Source: an uncultured Pedobacter sp. (GTDB taxonomy: Bacteria > Bacteroidota > Bacteroidia > Sphingobacteriales > Sphingobacteriaceae). Taken from it: a stretch of DNA of 51,083 bases. Shown one piece after another: positions 1 to 9,000 of the stretch (its first letter is position 1; every line of letters starts with the position of its first letter). A program made the position numbers and the translations under genes. The notes beneath the pieces are model-generated. The model did no database searches, was not told where the DNA came from, and was given only the letters and a program-made list of their open reading frames with translations. The stretch covers positions 1 to 51,083 of the forward strand of contig CAMLDJ010000012.1 in assembly GCA_946478755.1 (NCBI GenBank), written 5' to 3'.

Positions 1-828
1 AAGCGACTTGGATTCCGGCAGATTAAAGGAATACGAGAGGATGATATGGTAATTTTGGTAGACCGGCGTGGGAAAGGCTATAAAACAATTACGGCTTTGC
101 GGGATGCCGATGTCTCGATTGCCACTTTAGAGCGCCTTGCTGATGCTGATGCATTTCGCTCCATTGGCCTTGATAGGAGGAAAGCACTTTGGGAAGTATC
201 TGCATTGCAAGATATGCCTCAGGAAATCTTTAAAGGGCAGCCGTCCGAAAGCTTGTTGGAAGCCCAGGTTGAATTACCGCTGATGAGCCAGGGCGAACAC
301 GTTGTTCAGGATTATCATACGGTAGGCCTTTCCTTAAAAGCGCATCCGGTAAGTTTTATCCGTCCACAGCTAGAAATGCTGAGGATTCTGTCAACCCATA
401 CGATCAACAATGTTTCGACAAATGGGCAACTGGTAAAAGTTGCCGGACTGGTACTGGTCAGGCAGCGGCCGGGAACTGCAGGTGGCGTGTGCTTTATTAC
501 CATTGAGGATGAGACCGGCTTTACCAATCTAGTGGTTTTTGAAAAGTTGTTTGAAACTTACCGTAAAGAAATTCTGCATTCCAGGTTGCTAATGGTTGAA
601 GGGCGCTTGCAGCGCGAAGGATTGGTGGTGCATGTCATAGTAAGCAAATGTTTAGACCTGACTAAAATGCTGGGTAAGCTGGTTCAACGGGAGGCAGATG
701 ACCTTCCGGTATTAACTTTATCGAAAGCAGATGAGAAAAATGCACCATATCCTTCGCAGAATAAACGCTCGCAGGTTCGTGAAGAAGTTCCGAAGGATGC
801 TTTCCATGGGGGAAGGAATTTTAAATAG
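1..828 (+). CDS. dnaE2: Error-prone DNA polymerase DnaE2 (ImuC), C-terminal part
   Basis: The reading frame is open from base 1, so the gene starts upstream of the window and only about 275 C-terminal residues are seen. The opening residues (RLGFRQIKGI) match the end of the polymerase core of DnaE-type C-family polymerases. A helix-hairpin-helix-like stretch follows. An OB-fold with the run GLVLVRQRPGTAGGV and then ITIEDETG is typical of the DnaE2 subfamily rather than replicative DnaE1. The family performs translesion synthesis after DNA damage, usually with ImuA/ImuB, which may lie just upstream. The lysine/arginine-rich tail ending in FHGGRNFK is usual for DnaE2. The call is firm; the rest of the gene is outside the window. 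Confidence 0.93.
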   Translation, partial: KRLGFRQIKGIREDDMVILVDRRGKGYKTITALRDADVSIATLERLADADAFRSIGLDRRKALWEVSALQDMPQEIFKGQPSESLLEAQVELPLMSQGEHVVQDYHTVGLSLKAHPVSFIRPQLEMLRILSTHTINNVSTNGQLVKVAGLVLVRQRPGTAGGVCFITIEDETGFTNLVVFEKLFETYRKEILHSRLLMVEGRLQREGLVVHVIVSKCLDLTKMLGKLVQREADDLPVLTLSKADEKNAPYPSQNKRSQVREEVPKDAFHGGRNFK

Positions 829-848
829 TCAGGGTTTGCGCAACGGGA

Positions 849-3029
849 CTATAGTCTAATTTTGATGCCGCCATTAATCACAAAGCCATCCACAGGTGCA
901 TAGATATCCCTGAAGATAGGGTTAGTAATACTTCCGGTATAAATGCTGTCGAACCGGGTCTGACGGGTATCAGTAAAGTTTTCGAAGTTAATGAAGATTG
1001 AAAAACGCTCCCAAAGTTTTTCAGCCATTAATCCGGCAGTCCAGTAGCTTTTGCTGGTGGCACCGTCATTGAGTTTTTGCCTGCTGAAGTAATAGGCTTC
1101 AGCGCCGATCTTCCACTTATCTTCTACTTCATACATTAATACATTGTTTAGGCGATGTTTAGAAACAAGAGGGTAAGTAGTGCTGATACGTCCTGTGTGT
1201 TGATTTACGTCGGCATAGGTGTAACCAATAAACAATTTAAAGTCTCCATAGGTAACTTTTGCATTGGTTTCCATCCCCTTTGTGTCCAGATTCCCATTTG
1301 GCTGCACATAAGCTAAATTGCCTCCTGTTGATGCTGATAGCAAAATCGGATTGTTGATGCGGGTGTAAAAGAACATATGGTTGATGCTGAACCCTACATT
1401 CCCGTCGAAAAGAGAAGTGCGGTAATTCACATCATAATTGGCACCATAAGAACGCTCGGCTTTGGTATTAGCTACATCAACCGGCAGTACATTTCTGAAC
1501 TGGATACGTTCTGCATCCTCGGTAAATGCGTTGGGTGCTTTGTATCCCAAACCGCCACCCAAACGGGTCGAAAAATGTTTGCTAATCTTCCACAACCCTG
1601 AAATTCTTGGCAAGAAGAAAAAACCATATTCATTGTGGTAATCACCACGTATACCTGATTCAATACTGAACTTTTCAGATAAGTTCCAGATATTTTGTGC
1701 AAATGCTCCAACAGTGGTGTAATTGTAACTTCTTAGGGCAATTTCGCCATTGTTATCTTCCTTGAAATTGTCTGTTAGCAGGTTTACGCCTACAACCCAA
1801 TCTGCCTTTTCTCCATTTTTGTTATAATTAGCCTCACTGTAGGTGGAAATCTGCACTCCAGAAAAGAGATAGTTCGGCAAATCAATACTGCGGTCATAAT
1901 AGCTTACTGAATTACGCAACGTTAACTTTTGGTTTTCGCCTATTTTATGATCTAATTCGATCTGTGAACTGTAGCGTCCGGTTTTGTTTTTTTCAAAATA
2001 AGAATGACCTGCGCTGCCATTTCCTTTAACATATTCAAGGTCACCTCCAATCCTTTTTTCAGTGGTCGCATTGATGCCTGCAGATAAGGTGGTAGCTTCG
2101 TTAAAATAGAAGAACAATTTCGGGTTCAAGGTAATGCGGTCAAACTTAGGAATTGCCGTCAACCCAATGTCCGATGGATCATATGCGGTACCTTTATTAT
2201 ATGCACCGTAAGCGGTAATGCCGATTTTGTCAAATTTCTGGGCGTAGAATCCACTGGCATCCAGTCCTAATGCCGAAGTTCCGTTTAACAGGAAATTTAG
2301 CTGGCGGTCTTCGGTGGGTTTTTTGGAAACAAGGTTTACCAATCCAGCGATTGCACCTCCGCCGTATAATGTTGATGACGAGCCTTTGATCACTTCAACC
2401 TGTTGCAAATCCAGCGGTGCGATCTGTAACAAGCCCAAACCGCCGGAGAAACCGGAGTATAATGGAAAGCCGTCCCGGATGATCTGGGTATATTTCCCAT
2501 CCAGCCCCTGAATGCGGATGGCAGAGTTACCACTGGTAGCGGAAGTCTGTTGTGTTTGTATTCCTGTACTTTCTGCCAGCAGCATACGGATATCGCCAGG
2601 CTTCATATTGCCTTTTTCGTCCAGTTCCTCACCTGCGATGACTTCAACACGGGTAGGTATGTTGTCGATGGTGCGGCTGCTGCGTGTAGCAGAAATGGTC
2701 ACTTCTTCTAATTCCTTATCTTCTTTGGCTGCTTCTAGCAAAACAGTTAGGGCTGCGGTTTCTGCGAGCGGAAAGGTTAAGGTATCGGTTTTGGTTTGGA
2801 ATCCTACGTAGCTGTATTGAAGGACCTGCCTGCCTGAAGGTACTGTGCTAAGCGTCACCGATCCACTATTGTCTGATGTAGTTCCGAGCGTTGTACCCAG
2901 AACCTTCACAATAGCCCCGGGCAGGGCTTGATTTGTTTTTGCGTCTTTGATGATCGCTTTATAAGGATTTTGGGCAAAGGCAGCAGCAGTGAATAATAGC
3001 ATAGCCAGAAGCACAATCGTTCTTTTCAT
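849..3029 (-). CDS. TonB-dependent outer-membrane receptor
   Basis: A 726-residue protein with a signal peptide (MKRTIVLLAMLLFTAAAFAQ). A carboxypeptidase-regulatory-like beta domain lies at about 20-110, a TonB plug at about 115-240 (IRIQGLDGKYTQI, then EVIKGSSSTLYGGGAIAGL), and a 22-strand-type barrel runs to the C-terminus ending in an aromatic-rich strand. No STN domain is present, so it should not signal to an anti-sigma factor. It resembles FecA/BtuB/CirA-type importers for metal chelates or small ligands rather than SusC: it is shorter and has no SusD partner. The substrate cannot be read from sequence. It faces the dnaE2 end tail to tail with a gap of 20 bases. A short orphan reading frame lies just upstream of its start. 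Confidence 0.92.
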   Translation of the reverse strand: MKRTIVLLAMLLFTAAAFAQNPYKAIIKDAKTNQALPGAIVKVLGTTLGTTSDNSGSVTLSTVPSGRQVLQYSYVGFQTKTDTLTFPLAETAALTVLLEAAKEDKELEEVTISATRSSRTIDNIPTRVEVIAGEELDEKGNMKPGDIRMLLAESTGIQTQQTSATSGNSAIRIQGLDGKYTQIIRDGFPLYSGFSGGLGLLQIAPLDLQQVEVIKGSSSTLYGGGAIAGLVNLVSKKPTEDRQLNFLLNGTSALGLDASGFYAQKFDKIGITAYGAYNKGTAYDPSDIGLTAIPKFDRITLNPKLFFYFNEATTLSAGINATTEKRIGGDLEYVKGNGSAGHSYFEKNKTGRYSSQIELDHKIGENQKLTLRNSVSYYDRSIDLPNYLFSGVQISTYSEANYNKNGEKADWVVGVNLLTDNFKEDNNGEIALRSYNYTTVGAFAQNIWNLSEKFSIESGIRGDYHNEYGFFFLPRISGLWKISKHFSTRLGGGLGYKAPNAFTEDAERIQFRNVLPVDVANTKAERSYGANYDVNYRTSLFDGNVGFSINHMFFYTRINNPILLSASTGGNLAYVQPNGNLDTKGMETNAKVTYGDFKLFIGYTYADVNQHTGRISTTYPLVSKHRLNNVLMYEVEDKWKIGAEAYYFSRQKLNDGATSKSYWTAGLMAEKLWERFSIFINFENFTDTRQTRFDSIYTGSITNPIFRDIYAPVDGFVINGGIKIRL

Positions 3030-3091
3030 GATTGGATTTTATAATTAAGATTTCAATAAATGCGTCCAGTACGAACAGTTGTAAAAGTGTA

Positions 3092-3250
3092 TTAAGAAAT
3101 TTTTGGCGGCTGCCAGAAATCGAAGTGGATGAGGGGCAGTTCAACCGGAACGTAAGTGGTGTTATGTTGCACCGATTTGCACTGTATCGCAAATTTGACT
3201 ACCTGTCGTGTGGTAAATATAAATCCAACGCAAGTTCCGCATACAGGCCA
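3092..3250 (-). other. Orphan open frame upstream of the TonB receptor, possible gene remnant
   Basis: A 52-codon open stretch (TAA upstream, TAA at 3092-3094) on the same strand as the receptor has no ATG, GTG or TTG near its beginning. Its last residues, VPVELPLIHFDFWQPPKIS, read like a genuine conserved C-terminal tail and not like random translation. It contains several cysteines further upstream. It stops about 60 bases before the receptor ATG, where small cysteine-containing proteins are often encoded in Bacteroidetes metal-uptake loci. It may be a decayed or frameshifted small gene; an overlapping frame on the same strand starts with an ATG at about 3252. No family is assigned. Confidence 0.3.
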
Positions 3251-3296
3251 TTATCTTCTATATTACCTCCCGAGTTTGTTTTACCGAATATTTATC

Positions 3297-3722
3297 CTAC
3301 AGTTCTGCCTTAATTTTTTCTATCACTTCTGCATATTCCGCATCAGAAAGCGCAACTTTTTGTGGGTTCATTTCAAAAACACCGCCAAAACCATAACCAT
3401 CTTTATACTTAGGAACAATGTGCATATGTAAATGTGAGATGGTATCGGCATATGCACCATAGTTGATTTTATCAGGATTAAAAGCAGCGGCAATAGCTTT
3501 TGCTACTCTTGCCACATCTTTCATAAATGCGTCACGTTGCTCATCGCTCAATTCATGAAACTCAACGCCATGATCTCTATAAACCACATTACAGCGACCT
3601 GGATGGGACTGCTCTTTAAATAAAAACAGTTGAGATACTTCTAAATCTCCAATTTTAATCATTAAACGATGCAAGGTTTCATTGTTTTGGCAATACAGGC
3701 ATTCTGAAATAGGTGTAGGCAT
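3297..3722 (-). CDS. HIT-family (histidine triad) nucleotide-binding protein
   Basis: About 141 residues when started at the internal Met (MPTPISECLYC). The frame extends 15 codons further upstream to 3767, but family members start close to the Cys-x-x-Cys seen at residues 8 and 11. The triad HLHMHIVP puts histidines at 97, 99 and 101, the nucleotidyl-phosphate binding and hydrolysis site of Hint/Fhit-type proteins. The CxxC pair with downstream His/Cys is the zinc site of many Hint-like members. Likely a cytosolic hydrolase of nucleoside phosphoramidates or dinucleotides; the physiological substrate is unknown. It is convergent with nothing and divergent from the PUL1 sigma gene. Confidence 0.9.
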   Translation of the reverse strand: MPTPISECLYCQNNETLHRLMIKIGDLEVSQLFLFKEQSHPGRCNVVYRDHGVEFHELSDEQRDAFMKDVARVAKAIAAAFNPDKINYGAYADTISHLHMHIVPKYKDGYGFGGVFEMNPQKVALSDAEYAEVIEKIKAEL

Positions 3723-3952
3723 AATATTGTTTTGGTGAATAGTTGATTTATTTTTAGCGATCAGCAAATTTAGAAATACCCCCGAGAGTTAGAGCAGCTA
3801 AAAAATAATTAGTTCAATTACTTAAAGGTTCAATGCCCTTTCCCTCCTCGAATTCATTTAAAGTGAAATCAGAAAATCTTTATAAGGAGTAATTGTGAAT
3901 TATAGTTTTTATTAAAAGCATTTATATATCTTTAAACAAGATAAAATAAAAC

Positions 3953-4525
3953 TTGGCTGGCTATAACACACTTTCCGATCAGGACCTGATAAGCTTTTTG
4001 AAAGAGGGCTTTGAAGGCTCGTTTGCAGAATTATATAACCGCTATAAAAACCCTTTGTATCTGCATGCTTACCGAATGTTGCAAGATGAAGAAGAAGCTA
4101 AAGATGTGGTTCAGGAGATGTTTGCTGCGGTCTGGGCCAAAAGGGAAACTCTTGTTATACCAAGCGCTGTTGATGCTTATTTATACGGTTCTATTCGTAA
4201 CCGGATTCTAAATTTCATTGCACATCAGAAAGTAATTGCAAAATATACTGATTCCTTGGGCGACTACCTGGAAAATGGCAGTTTCACTACTGATGAAGAA
4301 ATCAGAGAAAAAGAATTAGTCAAAATCATTGAAAATGAAGTTGCTTTACTTCCTTCAAAAATGCGTGAGGTATTTGAATTAAGCCGCAATCAGGATCTTT
4401 CGCATAAACAGATAGCCGAGCAATTAAACATTTCTGACAAGACCGTGAAAAAGCAGATCAATAATGCAATTAAAATTCTTCGCCTTAAAATGAACCTCAG
4501 TTTGTTCTTCGGGTTTTTCTTGTAG
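3953..4525 (+). CDS. ECF sigma factor of PUL1 (FecI-like)
   Basis: A 190-residue sigma-70 family protein with region 2 (SFAELYNRYKNPLYLHAYRM, then DVVQEMFAAVWAKRE) and region 4 (LPSKMREVFELSRNQ, DLSHKQIAEQLNISDKTVKK). Start: an in-frame TAA at 3947-3949 lies just before TTG at 3953, and no ATG follows before region 2, so TTG is the only plausible start. The hydrophobic tail (LFFGFFL) is common in the Bacteroidetes group. It is followed by a FecR-type anti-sigma factor, SusC with an STN domain and SusD. By analogy with FecIRA, binding of glycan to SusC would release this sigma to raise transcription of the locus. Confidence 0.93.
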   Translation: MAGYNTLSDQDLISFLKEGFEGSFAELYNRYKNPLYLHAYRMLQDEEEAKDVVQEMFAAVWAKRETLVIPSAVDAYLYGSIRNRILNFIAHQKVIAKYTDSLGDYLENGSFTTDEEIREKELVKIIENEVALLPSKMREVFELSRNQDLSHKQIAEQLNISDKTVKKQINNAIKILRLKMNLSLFFGFFL

Positions 4526-4593
4526 ATCGACCTTTTTGGGTAACCTGCAGGCCATTTTCAAAAAATCATTTTTTTTTCATTTTCATCTACTAC

Positions 4594-4608
4594 CAAGGTA
4601 GGACCTTG
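4594..4608. promoter_or_regulatory. Palindrome CAAGGT-AGG-ACCTTG before fecR
   Basis: A perfect 6-bp inverted repeat with a 3-base spacer lies in the 143-bp gap between the sigma gene and the anti-sigma gene, about 60 bases before the FecR ATG. It is followed by TGTCTTACG. The equivalent gap in PUL2 has AGGA then TGTCTT at 31796-31807, but with different spacing. It could be part of a sigma-dependent promoter or an operator; this is inference from position only. Confidence 0.3.
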
Positions 4609-4668
4609 CTGTCTTACGATTAATAAAGGGGATATAAACTCAGCATTAATATGATTTGTGAATAGAGA

Positions 4669-5826
4669 ATGATGAAAAAGCAACAGGCGGAAAACCTTTT
4701 TGAAAAATACAGAAGCGGTACGTTAACTGATCAGGAACGGTTAGATTTGGACGGCTGGTATCTGCACCATGCCAGATCGGCTGAACCGCTTCAAGATGCG
4801 GAAGTTTATGAGAAACGAATGAAAGAAATGGATAATGCCTTTCCGTTCTTACCTGTTACCGGTATTCATAAAAAAATTAAACTGTGGCCGCGAATCGTCG
4901 CAGCGGCTTCCATATTGATTGCAGTTAGTTTCAGCTTTTACTTCTTTAAATATAAGCTGGTTGAGAAAAATCAGAAAACCGCGGCCTACACCAATGTCGA
5001 CATTAAGCCCGGTGGTAATAAAGCTTACTTAACCTTAGCAAATGGCAAACGGATTGCGCTAACCGATGCAGTCAATGGTGAGATTGCCACACAATCTGGT
5101 ATAAAAATCAAAAAAACCGCTGATGGACAAATTGTTTATGAAGTTACTGAAGACCAGGAACGTTCGTCTATGAGCCATGGTCCATCTTACAATAGCATCG
5201 AAACGCCGAAGGGGGGACAATACCAGGTGCTTTTGCCTGATGGAACCAAAGTATGGCTCAATGCGGCATCATCTTTAACCTATCCAGCTTCGTTTGCTGC
5301 ACTCAGAGATCGTAGGGTAAAGTTGATTGGCGAGGCTTACTTTGAGGTTGCTAAAGACAAGAATAAACCATTTTTAGTTGCTACAGAAAAGCAAACTTTG
5401 GAAGTTTTGGGAACGCATTTTAATGTTAATTCCTATTCAGATGAAGCGAGTACAAAAACTACTTTACTGGAAGGCGCAGTGAAAATTATCGCCAACAACA
5501 GCTCCAAAATCTTAAAGCCTGGTCAGCAAGCTAATGTAGCGGCGAGTATTAGTATTTCAGAAGTAAATGCGGAAGAAGCCATAGCATGGAAAAACGGATA
5601 CTTCCGTTTCGATGATGAGAAACTGGAAAGCGTGATGAGAAAGATTGCCAGATGGTATGATGTAAAGGTAACCTATCAGGATGAATCCCTTAAAAATGAA
5701 CTTTTTGCTGCAGTTACAACCCGTTTTGCCAATGTTTCTGGTCTACTGAAAATGCTGGAAGAAACAGGCGATGCGAAATTTAATATTGAGGACGGGAAAA
5801 TCATAGTTAGTAAAAAAAGGCACTAG
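4669..5826 (+). CDS. FecR-type anti-sigma factor of PUL1
   Basis: A 385-residue inner-membrane protein. A cytoplasmic N-terminal sigma-binding segment (1-70) is followed by one transmembrane helix at about 74-94. The periplasmic FecR domain lies at about 175-275 (ETPKGGQYQVLLPDGTKVWL, then GEAYFEV, LGTHFNVNSY), and the DUF4974-type STN-like domain at about 310-380 (ENGYFRFD-like, IARWYDVKVTYQ). It should hold the preceding ECF sigma inactive until the STN domain of the SusC protein signals. There are two adjacent ATGs (4669 and 4672). The gap to the sigma gene is 143 bases, so it may have its own promoter. Confidence 0.94.
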   Translation: MMKKQQAENLFEKYRSGTLTDQERLDLDGWYLHHARSAEPLQDAEVYEKRMKEMDNAFPFLPVTGIHKKIKLWPRIVAAASILIAVSFSFYFFKYKLVEKNQKTAAYTNVDIKPGGNKAYLTLANGKRIALTDAVNGEIATQSGIKIKKTADGQIVYEVTEDQERSSMSHGPSYNSIETPKGGQYQVLLPDGTKVWLNAASSLTYPASFAALRDRRVKLIGEAYFEVAKDKNKPFLVATEKQTLEVLGTHFNVNSYSDEASTKTTLLEGAVKIIANNSSKILKPGQQANVAASISISEVNAEEAIAWKNGYFRFDDEKLESVMRKIARWYDVKVTYQDESLKNELFAAVTTRFANVSGLLKMLEETGDAKFNIEDGKIIVSKKRH

Positions 5827-5943
5827 TCTAACCAACCATTTTAATCTATAACCCAACTAAATTAATAAACAACCTAACCAAATTTAAACATGAAGAAAAA
5901 AGAAAATACCTCTTAACACTAAAACCAATGGGTTTAAAAAAGC

Positions 5944-5974
5944 AAATCAGGAACACTTGCGATGTCCCTGATTT
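5944..5974 (+). ncRNA. SusC leader hairpin (PUL1 copy)
   Basis: The 8-bp stem AAATCAGG (5944-5951) pairs with CCTGATTT (5967-5974). A single A/C mismatch follows, then ACA (5953-5955) pairs with TGT (5963-5965), closing a 7-base loop CTTGCGA. It ends 61 bases before the SusC start chosen here. A hairpin with the same architecture, loop core TTRCGA and spacing lies before the PUL2 SusC gene at 33067-33092. There is no T-tract, so it is unlikely to be an ordinary terminator. The best guess is a cis-regulatory RNA element or protein/sRNA target in the susC mRNA leader. Confidence 0.55.
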
Positions 5975-6035
5975 AGATCTGATTAAACCTCAATGCAATT
6001 TGTCGTTCCATTTTAATCTTAAACAGACTAACCAA

Positions 6036-9000
6036 ATGTATAAAAATTTTACTACAAAAATTTGTATGCCCTCTGGCTACATACAAAAAATCCTTCGCAT
6101 GATGAAGATTACGTTCTTTTTAGTATTTGCCACATTAATGCAGGTGAGCGCTGCAGGATTTGGGCAAAAAATTACCTTTACTCAAAGAGATGCTACCTTA
6201 AAACAGGTGTTTAAGGAAATTAATAAACAGACCGGATACAATGTTTTTTGGTCTCCCAAATTGATTAAGAATTCCCAGAAACTGGATGTTAATTTTAAGG
6301 AAATGACCCTTGAAAAGGCATTGAGCATTTGCTTAGAAGGTCTTCCCTTAACTTACAGAATAATCGATAAGACGATAATTATTAAGGAAGATGAAAAGTC
6401 CTTTCCCCCTAAAGTTATCAATGATATTGATGTGCGCGGTGTGGTGTCGGATAAGCAAGGTAAGCCTATGCCTGGAGTAACGATTAAGCTTAAAGGTGCA
6501 GTTGGTGGGGTGGTTACTAGTGCCGATGGTAAGTATGCTATTAAATTACCAAATGGTAGTGGTGTACTGGTATTTAGCTATATCGGATTTATTACCCAGC
6601 AAGTGGAAGTTAATAACCGTACAACTATTGATATTGTGTTGGAGGAGGCCAAACAGGCATTAAATGAGATTGTTGTAGTGGGGTATGGATCGCAAAGTAA
6701 GGTTAACCTGGCGACTTCATCTTCAGGTGTATCTGCGAAAGAATTACAGAATACAGTAATTACCACTTTCGATCAAGCCCTTCAGGGCAGGGTGTCGGGT
6801 GTTCAGGTTACGCAGTCTTCTGGTGAACCGGGTGCCGCGCCTGTGATCAGGATTAGAGGTAATAACTCCCTGAGCGGTGATAATCAGCCATTATATGTAG
6901 TAGATGGATTTCCATTATCAACGTATAAAGAGGCCGGGAGTAATGCTTATGGCAGTACCTCTCAAAATGGGCTTTTCGGTATAAACCCTAATGACATCGA
7001 AAGCATGGAAATACTAAAAGATGCAGCTGCGACCGCAATTTATGGGTCAAGGGGAGCAAATGGTGTAATTCTGATCAAAACAAAATCCGGTAAAGCTGGT
7101 GAAGGTAAACTGGAGTTTATCAATAAGACAACTTTTGGAAATATCATCAATCCTTATAAAATGGCATCGGCCAGGGAATTTGCGCAATTGATTAATGAGG
7201 CATTTGTAGTCCTGAACAAGCCGGTTCCTTTTACTGCGGCAGATGTAGCAGGACTAACCAACAGTACCGACTGGTTTAAGGCTATTACGCGCACTAGCTT
7301 AACGCAAGATATGTCCCTGAATGTTTCTGGAGGTGCAAATAAAACCAATTATTATGTTTCTGGGAATTATCTGGCCGATAAAGGAAGTGTAGTAGGCTCA
7401 AAAAATAGCCGGGCTTCGGTGCGGGCAAATGTTAACAGTGATGTCAACAACTGGTATTCTATAAAAGCTCAACTATCGTTAGTCAGACAAAATACCTCGA
7501 GGGCCATCTCGGATTCACGTGCGTTTCCGGCTAACGATGGACCAATACTGGATGCATTGCGGGCGTCGCCAATTGTAGCGGTAGATTACGCCGGCTTTAA
7601 TGGGCCGGGAATCCCCGGTTTTACTGAGGGTAACTATTTTGCTAATCCATATACTACGCTCCTTGATAAATCGGATAATTTATATAGTGACTACCTGGTG
7701 GCTAATTTTGAGAATAACTTCAAACTGGCGCCGGGTTTACAATTTGTATTGAGTGCAGGTAGTAATCAGAGTTTGTCGCGAAGGATTCAATATTTTCCTG
7801 CAACTACTGCTCAGGGGTATACACAGAATGGAACAGGAAGTAATTTTACTTCCAATACTTATAGTTACAATGTCAATGCTTATTTGAATTATATAAAAAC
7901 ATTTGACCAGGTCCATGATCTTAATTTAACTGGTGGTGTGGAGTATAACACGGAAGACTTGCGGCTAGTAAATACTTCGTCATCAGGCTTTGATATTCCA
8001 GGTTTCGGGATCGATAACATTGGTAGTGCCCGCATTCAGTCGGTTGGCTCTTATAGAGAGGGAAGAACCATTCAGTCTGGCTTTTTCAGAGCTAATTATA
8101 CTTTTAACCGCAAATACGTATTTAATGGATCGGTTCGTGTAGACGGCGCTTCCCCTTTTGCTGAAGATAAAAAATACGGTGTTTTTCCTGCAGTAGCAGT
8201 TGCCTGGAATTTAAATGAGGAGGAGTTCATGAAAGGTCTGGGCTGGCTTACCAATGCCAAAGTCAGAGGATCTTTTGGTGAAACCGGAAGTCAGGCGATA
8301 AGCCCATACTCCTCATTAGCGCAATATGGTAATGCATTTTATCAAACAGGAACTGGTAACGGATCGGTAAATACAGTCCTCTTTCCAAATAATTTGCCCA
8401 ATTCCAGCCTTTCCTGGGAACGGACCAAACAAGTGGATTTGGGGATAGATTTTAGCCTGATCAAAAATATATTCAACATCAGCTTTGACTATTATAATAA
8501 AACTACTGAAGGTCTTTTACAGCCAAGGCAGTTGCCGAGTCAGTCAGGTTTCGTATCAGTTACCGACAACTATGGGTCGATCAGAAACAGAGGGGTAGAG
8601 CTGACACTTGGGGCAAATATTGTTAACCAAACAGGCTTCAACTGGACATCTAAATTAACCGTATCCCATAACCATAATCTTCTGCTTAACTTAGGTGAGA
8701 TCACTGCTCCGCAATATGTTAGTTTAGCTGGCAACCTGCAGGGAGGGGTATCGGGGATTTTACAGGCAGGAAAGGAACTCGGATTGTTTTATGGAGAAAG
8801 AATCATTGGTCTTGTGCAATCAGGTGATATAGTTGGCGGTGTGCCGAAATATCCATACCCCGGTATCGCAACAGATCAGATAGCCGGTCAATGGAAATTT
8901 GATGACATCAATAAAGACGGAAAGATAGATGTAACAAACGACAGGACTGTCCTTGGCAAAGCAACTCCCGATTTTACCTTCGGTTGGAACAATGATATCA

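Noticed and set aside
5890..5916. Short ORF MKKKENTS in the PUL1 susC leader as a leader peptide
   Set aside because: Eight codons with no comparable ORF in the PUL2 leader; cannot be told from chance.
5928..6035. Upstream in-frame start of PUL1 SusC
   Set aside because: It would run through the conserved hairpin, and SusC proteins of this group begin at the MYKN-like start; the extension shows no signal or domain.
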